Below the pieces are notes generated by a model. It saw nothing but the letters and a program-made list of their open reading frames with translations, did no database searches and was not told the DNA's origin. A program made the position numbers and the translations under genes. Positions 61,329 to 64,000 of a stretch of DNA of 64,000 nucleotides are shown here, piece by piece. The DNA is from Halorussus lipolyticus (GTDB taxonomy: Archaea > Halobacteriota > Halobacteria > Halobacteriales > Haladaptataceae). The number at the start of each line of letters is the position of its first letter. Within the stretch, counting starts at the first letter, position 1. The DNA lies in contig NZ_CP119804.1 of NCBI RefSeq assembly GCF_029338375.1, positions 1,942,955 to 2,006,954 on the forward strand. The letters run 5' to 3'.

Positions 61329-62494
61329 GCGCCGACGAGACCCTGCTGACGGAAGTCGCCCGAGGAGACACCGGGTCGGAGATTCGCAAGATGTTCGCGC
61401 TCGCCGAATCCTACGAGGGCGACCTGACCCGGTTGGAGGTCGGCGAACCCGACTTCGACACGCCCGAGTTCGTCACCGACTCCGCGGCCGAGTCTGCGCG
61501 GGACGGCGCGACTCACTACACGCCGATGGCGGGCATCCCGCCGCTCAGGGAGGGCATCGCCGAGAAGATGCGCCGGGAGAACGCGGTCGAAGTCGAGGCC
61601 GAGGACATCGTTGTCACCAACGGCGGGACCGAAGCCCTCCTGCTGGCTCTGCAAGCGGTCGTCGGCGACGGCCAGCAGGTCGTCATCCCGACCCCCGCGT
61701 GGCCGACCTACACGATTCAGACGAATCTGGTCGGCGGGGAGGCGATTACGGTACCGATGGACCCCGACGAGCGATTCGCGCTCGACGCCGACCGAGTGTG
61801 TGCAGAGATTACCGACGAGACGGCCGCGGTCCTGCTGTGTTCGCCCTCGAACCCGACCGGGACGATTTACGAACCGGACGCGGTTCGGCAGGTCGCGGAG
61901 ACGGCCCACGCCCACGACGCCGTGGTCATCGCCGACGAGGTGTACGAGCGCCTGACTTTCCAAGGGTCCCGCGAGGGCATCGCCGGGATGGTCGAGCATC
62001 CCGAGTCGGTCGTCACCATCAACTCCTTCTCGAAGGGGTACGCGATGACGGGGTGGCGAATCGGGTGGCTTGCCAGCGAGTCGACGATCAGCGAGGGCGC
62101 GCGGCGACTCCACGCCGGGACGACCCTCTCGCCGTCGAGCGTGGCACAGCAGGCCGGACTGGCGGCGCTGGAGGGACCGCAGGACCAGTTCGAGGAGATG
62201 ATAGAGACCTACCAGTCGCGGTGCAACCACGTCGCCGACAGGCTTTCCGAACTGCCGGGCATCGAGGCCGAGCGACCTGACGGGTCGTTCTACCTGTTCG
62301 TGGACATCCGAGGACTCGGCGTCGATTCGGCGACGGCGGCCGAGGAGCTACTCACCGAACACGGCGTGGCCACGGTACCCGGAATCGGGTTCGGGTCCTC
62401 GGGCGAGGGCCACCTCCGGGTGAGTTGCGCGGCGTCTCGGGACGACCTCGACGCTGGCGTGGCGAAAATAGAAGACTACGTTAACTCGCTCTAA
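61325..62494 (+). CDS. PLP-dependent aminotransferase, class I/II
   Basis: 389 aa. The pyridoxal Lys is in NSFSKGYAMTGWRIGW near residue 238. Other signatures are VTNGGTEALLLALQAV, CSPSNPTGTIYE and VIADEVYERLTF. ATG overlaps the previous gene (ATGA), showing translation coupling. Expected to interconvert an amino acid and its 2-oxo acid; the upstream TPP enzyme could then decarboxylate that oxo acid. Ends convergently with the FAH gene with 4 bp shared. Confidence 0.9.
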   Translation: MSADETLLTEVARGDTGSEIRKMFALAESYEGDLTRLEVGEPDFDTPEFVTDSAAESARDGATHYTPMAGIPPLREGIAEKMRRENAVEVEAEDIVVTNGGTEALLLALQAVVGDGQQVVIPTPAWPTYTIQTNLVGGEAITVPMDPDERFALDADRVCAEITDETAAVLLCSPSNPTGTIYEPDAVRQVAETAHAHDAVVIADEVYERLTFQGSREGIAGMVEHPESVVTINSFSKGYAMTGWRIGWLASESTISEGARRLHAGTTLSPSSVAQQAGLAALEGPQDQFEEMIETYQSRCNHVADRLSELPGIEAERPDGSFYLFVDIRGLGVDSATAAEELLTEHGVATVPGIGFGSSGEGHLRVSCAASRDDLDAGVAKIEDYVNSL

Positions 62495-63312
62495 GGCGCG
62501 GTAATCTCGTTTTGCAGGCGTCCGAGGGTGTCGGAGACGACCTCGATTTCGTCGCCGACCGTCATCTCGTCGATGCCGTCTGCGGTGCCGGTCAGAATCA
62601 CGTCGCCGGGTTGGAGCGTGAAGTACTCGGAGAGTTCCGCGACGATTTCGTGGCCCGAGAACACGCGGTCGGCCACGGCGAGTTCTTGGACCGTCTCGCC
62701 GTTGAGTCGGGCGCGGACGACTTCGGATTCGAGGTCGATGTCGTCGGGCGAGACCACGGCGGGACCGACCGGCGTGAACGTGTCGAAGCACTTCGAGCGG
62801 AACCACGGGTAGGAGTTCGACACGTCGGACATCTGGAGGTCGTGGGCGGTCACGTCGTTACCGAGCGTGTAGCCGAAGACGTGGTTTTCGGCCTCGTCGG
62901 GCGTGACGTTCCGGGTCTCGTCGCCGATGATAAGGGCGAGTTCGGCCTCGTACTGGAGGGTATCGACGCCCTCGTGGGAGACCACCGGGTCGTTCGGCCC
63001 GGCGAGACTCGACACCGACTTGGGGAAAAACAGCGGTTCGTCGGGAATCTCGTGGCCGACCTCCTCGGCGTGGCCGCGGTGGTTGAGACCGACGCCGAGG
63101 ACGTGCGAAGGTCGGTCGAGGGGGCACCGGAGTTCGACTTCCTCGCGGTCGTAGGTCTCGCCGGTGGCCTCGAAGGAGTCCCAGCCTTCGCCGCCAGCGA
63201 GGGCGTCGTCCACGGCGATTGCGGTCGAATCGAGTTCGCGGACAGCGTCGTCGGTCAGTCGGCCGAGTCGGGAGCGAGACGAGTCTTGCGTCCGAAATCT
63301 GACTACCTTCAT
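62491..63312 (-). CDS. fumarylacetoacetate hydrolase (FAH) family protein
   Basis: 273 aa. The FAH C-terminal fold is complete: GVGLNHRGHAEEVG, FFPKSVSSLAGPND, the metal ligand motif YEAELALIIG, GYTLGNDVTAHDLQ, and VILTGTADGIDEM. Members include 4-oxalocrotonate decarboxylase, HpcE isomerase/decarboxylase and acylpyruvate hydrolases. It faces the cluster and its AT-rich promoter (63310-63370) separates it from the P450 gene. Substrate unknown, but the setting suggests ring-cleavage product metabolism. Confidence 0.88.
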   Translation of the reverse strand: MKVVRFRTQDSSRSRLGRLTDDAVRELDSTAIAVDDALAGGEGWDSFEATGETYDREEVELRCPLDRPSHVLGVGLNHRGHAEEVGHEIPDEPLFFPKSVSSLAGPNDPVVSHEGVDTLQYEAELALIIGDETRNVTPDEAENHVFGYTLGNDVTAHDLQMSDVSNSYPWFRSKCFDTFTPVGPAVVSPDDIDLESEVVRARLNGETVQELAVADRVFSGHEIVAELSEYFTLQPGDVILTGTADGIDEMTVGDEIEVVSDTLGRLQNEITAP

Positions 63313-63407
63313 GACCGAAGATTTACGTATGCGTTTATTAAAAATTTCTATACAAATTTTTAGTGTATTAAAACGCGGGGTGAATCGGGACGGGAAGTGA
63401 GACCGTC

Positions 63408-64000
63408 TCAGCGTTTCTCGATGCCGAGATACACGTCGTTGGCGGGTTGGAGCGTCATCGACCCTTGCAGGTCGAGGTCGTCGGTCTCCAGCGTGAACTC
63501 GCATCGGTCGAGGAAGGTCGCCAGCAGGAGTTTGGCCTCGACCTTGGCGAAACTGTGGCCGATGCACCGGCGCGACCCGCCGCCGAAGGGGAAGTAGGCG
63601 TAGCGAGGACGGTCCTCCTCGGCCTCGCCGCCCCAGCGGTCGATGTCGAACTCCCACGGGTCGTCGTAGAATCGGTCGTCGTGGTGGACGACCCACTGGG
63701 GGAACATCGCCGTCGCGCCCTCGGGGAGTTGGTACCCGCCGACGCGGAGGTCGTCGCGCAGACTCCGCAGAACGACCGGCGAGGGCGGGTAGAGTCGCAT
63801 CGTCTCCTTGACGGCGCGCTCGACTTTATCGAACGCCGACACGTCTTCGAGCGTCGGTTGGCCGCCGCTCAGGATGGACTCGGCCTCGTCACGAACGCTG
63901 TCTTGGAGTTCGGGGCGGTCGGCGAGCGCGTACAACCCGAACGTGAGGAGGGCCGTGGTGGTCTCGTGGCCGCCGAGAATCATCGTGACCACCTCGTCCC
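63408..64000 (-). CDS. cytochrome P450, partial (5' end outside the window)
   Basis: The C-terminal part of a P450 monooxygenase, running off the right edge. The I-helix oxygen-binding motif GGHETTTALL, the K-helix ExxR in VKETMRLYPP, and the heme-binding FPFGGGSRRCIGHSFA are visible. It ends TLQPANDVYLGIEKR at TCA/TGA 63408. The frame stays open to position 64000 with no start assignable. Confidence 0.9.
   Translation of the reverse strand, partial: DEVVTMILGGHETTTALLTFGLYALADRPELQDSVRDEAESILSGGQPTLEDVSAFDKVERAVKETMRLYPPSPVVLRSLRDDLRVGGYQLPEGATAMFPQWVVHHDDRFYDDPWEFDIDRWGGEAEEDRPRYAYFPFGGGSRRCIGHSFAKVEAKLLLATFLDRCEFTLETDDLDLQGSMTLQPANDVYLGIEKR

Noticed and set aside
1..64000. tRNA or rRNA genes
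   Set aside because: No T-loop (GGTTCRAATCC-type) sequence with matching acceptor and anticodon arms was found by eye in the larger intergenic gaps. A covariance search would be decisive.

Overview
The window is a contiguous piece of a haloarchaeal (class Halobacteria) chromosome. It is GC-rich, and its proteins are acidic (rich in Asp and Glu). Most information-processing genes are archaeal types: aIF2-gamma, aIF5B, Rpo7, Spt4, S24e, S27ae, Kae1-Bud32, Pus10, Nob1 and class I LysRS. Exported proteins carry twin-arginine or lipobox signals, and one carries a PGF-CTERM tail. The genus cannot be fixed from the sequence alone; Halorussus-like relatives are a guess. No rRNA, tRNA, CRISPR array, insertion sequence, prophage or origin was recognised.

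Layout. 1-9.3 kb: UppP phosphatase, methyltransferase, a 0.6-kb gene-free stretch full of hairpins, MATE exporter, DUF2270 protein, Pus10, a VapBC-like pair, small conserved proteins and RNase HII. 9.3-20 kb: MazEF pair, secF-secD, a low-GC gene for a Cys-rich exported (halocin-like) peptide, small hypothetical genes, pgi, a PGF-CTERM surface protein, a CPBP protease, and PRC-barrel plus nob1. 20-28.4 kb: aIF5B, a Tat-exported propeller, pyruvoyl arginine decarboxylase, ITP pyrophosphatase, a response-regulator/kinase hybrid and a zinc-ribbon HTH regulator. 28.5-35.4 kb: the classic archaeal information cluster (aIF2-gamma, PIN protein, rpo7, spt4, dephospho-CoA kinase, rps24e, rps27ae, kae1-bud32). 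This cluster is interrupted between the kinase and rps24e by a low-GC, opposite-strand island holding a lipoprotein and a nonsense-mutated exported protein. 35.4-51.2 kb: mostly housekeeping genes (AEC transporter, 7TM histidine kinase, hexapeptide acyltransferase, PitA-type heme protein, PadR regulator, site-2 protease, lysS-pyrH, MoaE, PQQ-type dehydrogenase, arylsulfotransferase-like protein). 51.2-56 kb: Fic protein, a nucleotide-modification-associated (Nmad3-like) protein, a lipoprotein and an orphan NuoCD. 56.1-64 kb: a catabolic cluster (HTH-10 regulator, TPP enzyme, aldehyde dehydrogenase, ACMSD-like amidohydrolase, aminotransferase, FAH-family hydrolase, partial cytochrome P450).

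The most unusual structure is a short dispersed element of two adjacent hairpins. The first hairpin has a nearly invariant 11-nt loop, GAGCGAAGCGA, but its stem sequence changes in a compensated way from copy to copy. A spacer, usually ending GGCTC, leads to a second hairpin, usually followed by GGTG or GG. Five good copies were found by eye: three at 1677-2104, one at 53351-53398, and one inserted in frame in the N-terminal part of kae1-bud32 (33858-33903). Other points of interest are the Cys-rich halocin-like precursor, short direct repeats just upstream of both toxin-antitoxin start codons, the interrupted translation cluster, and the orphan NuoCD with an apparent Tyr-to-Trp change at a quinone-site position.
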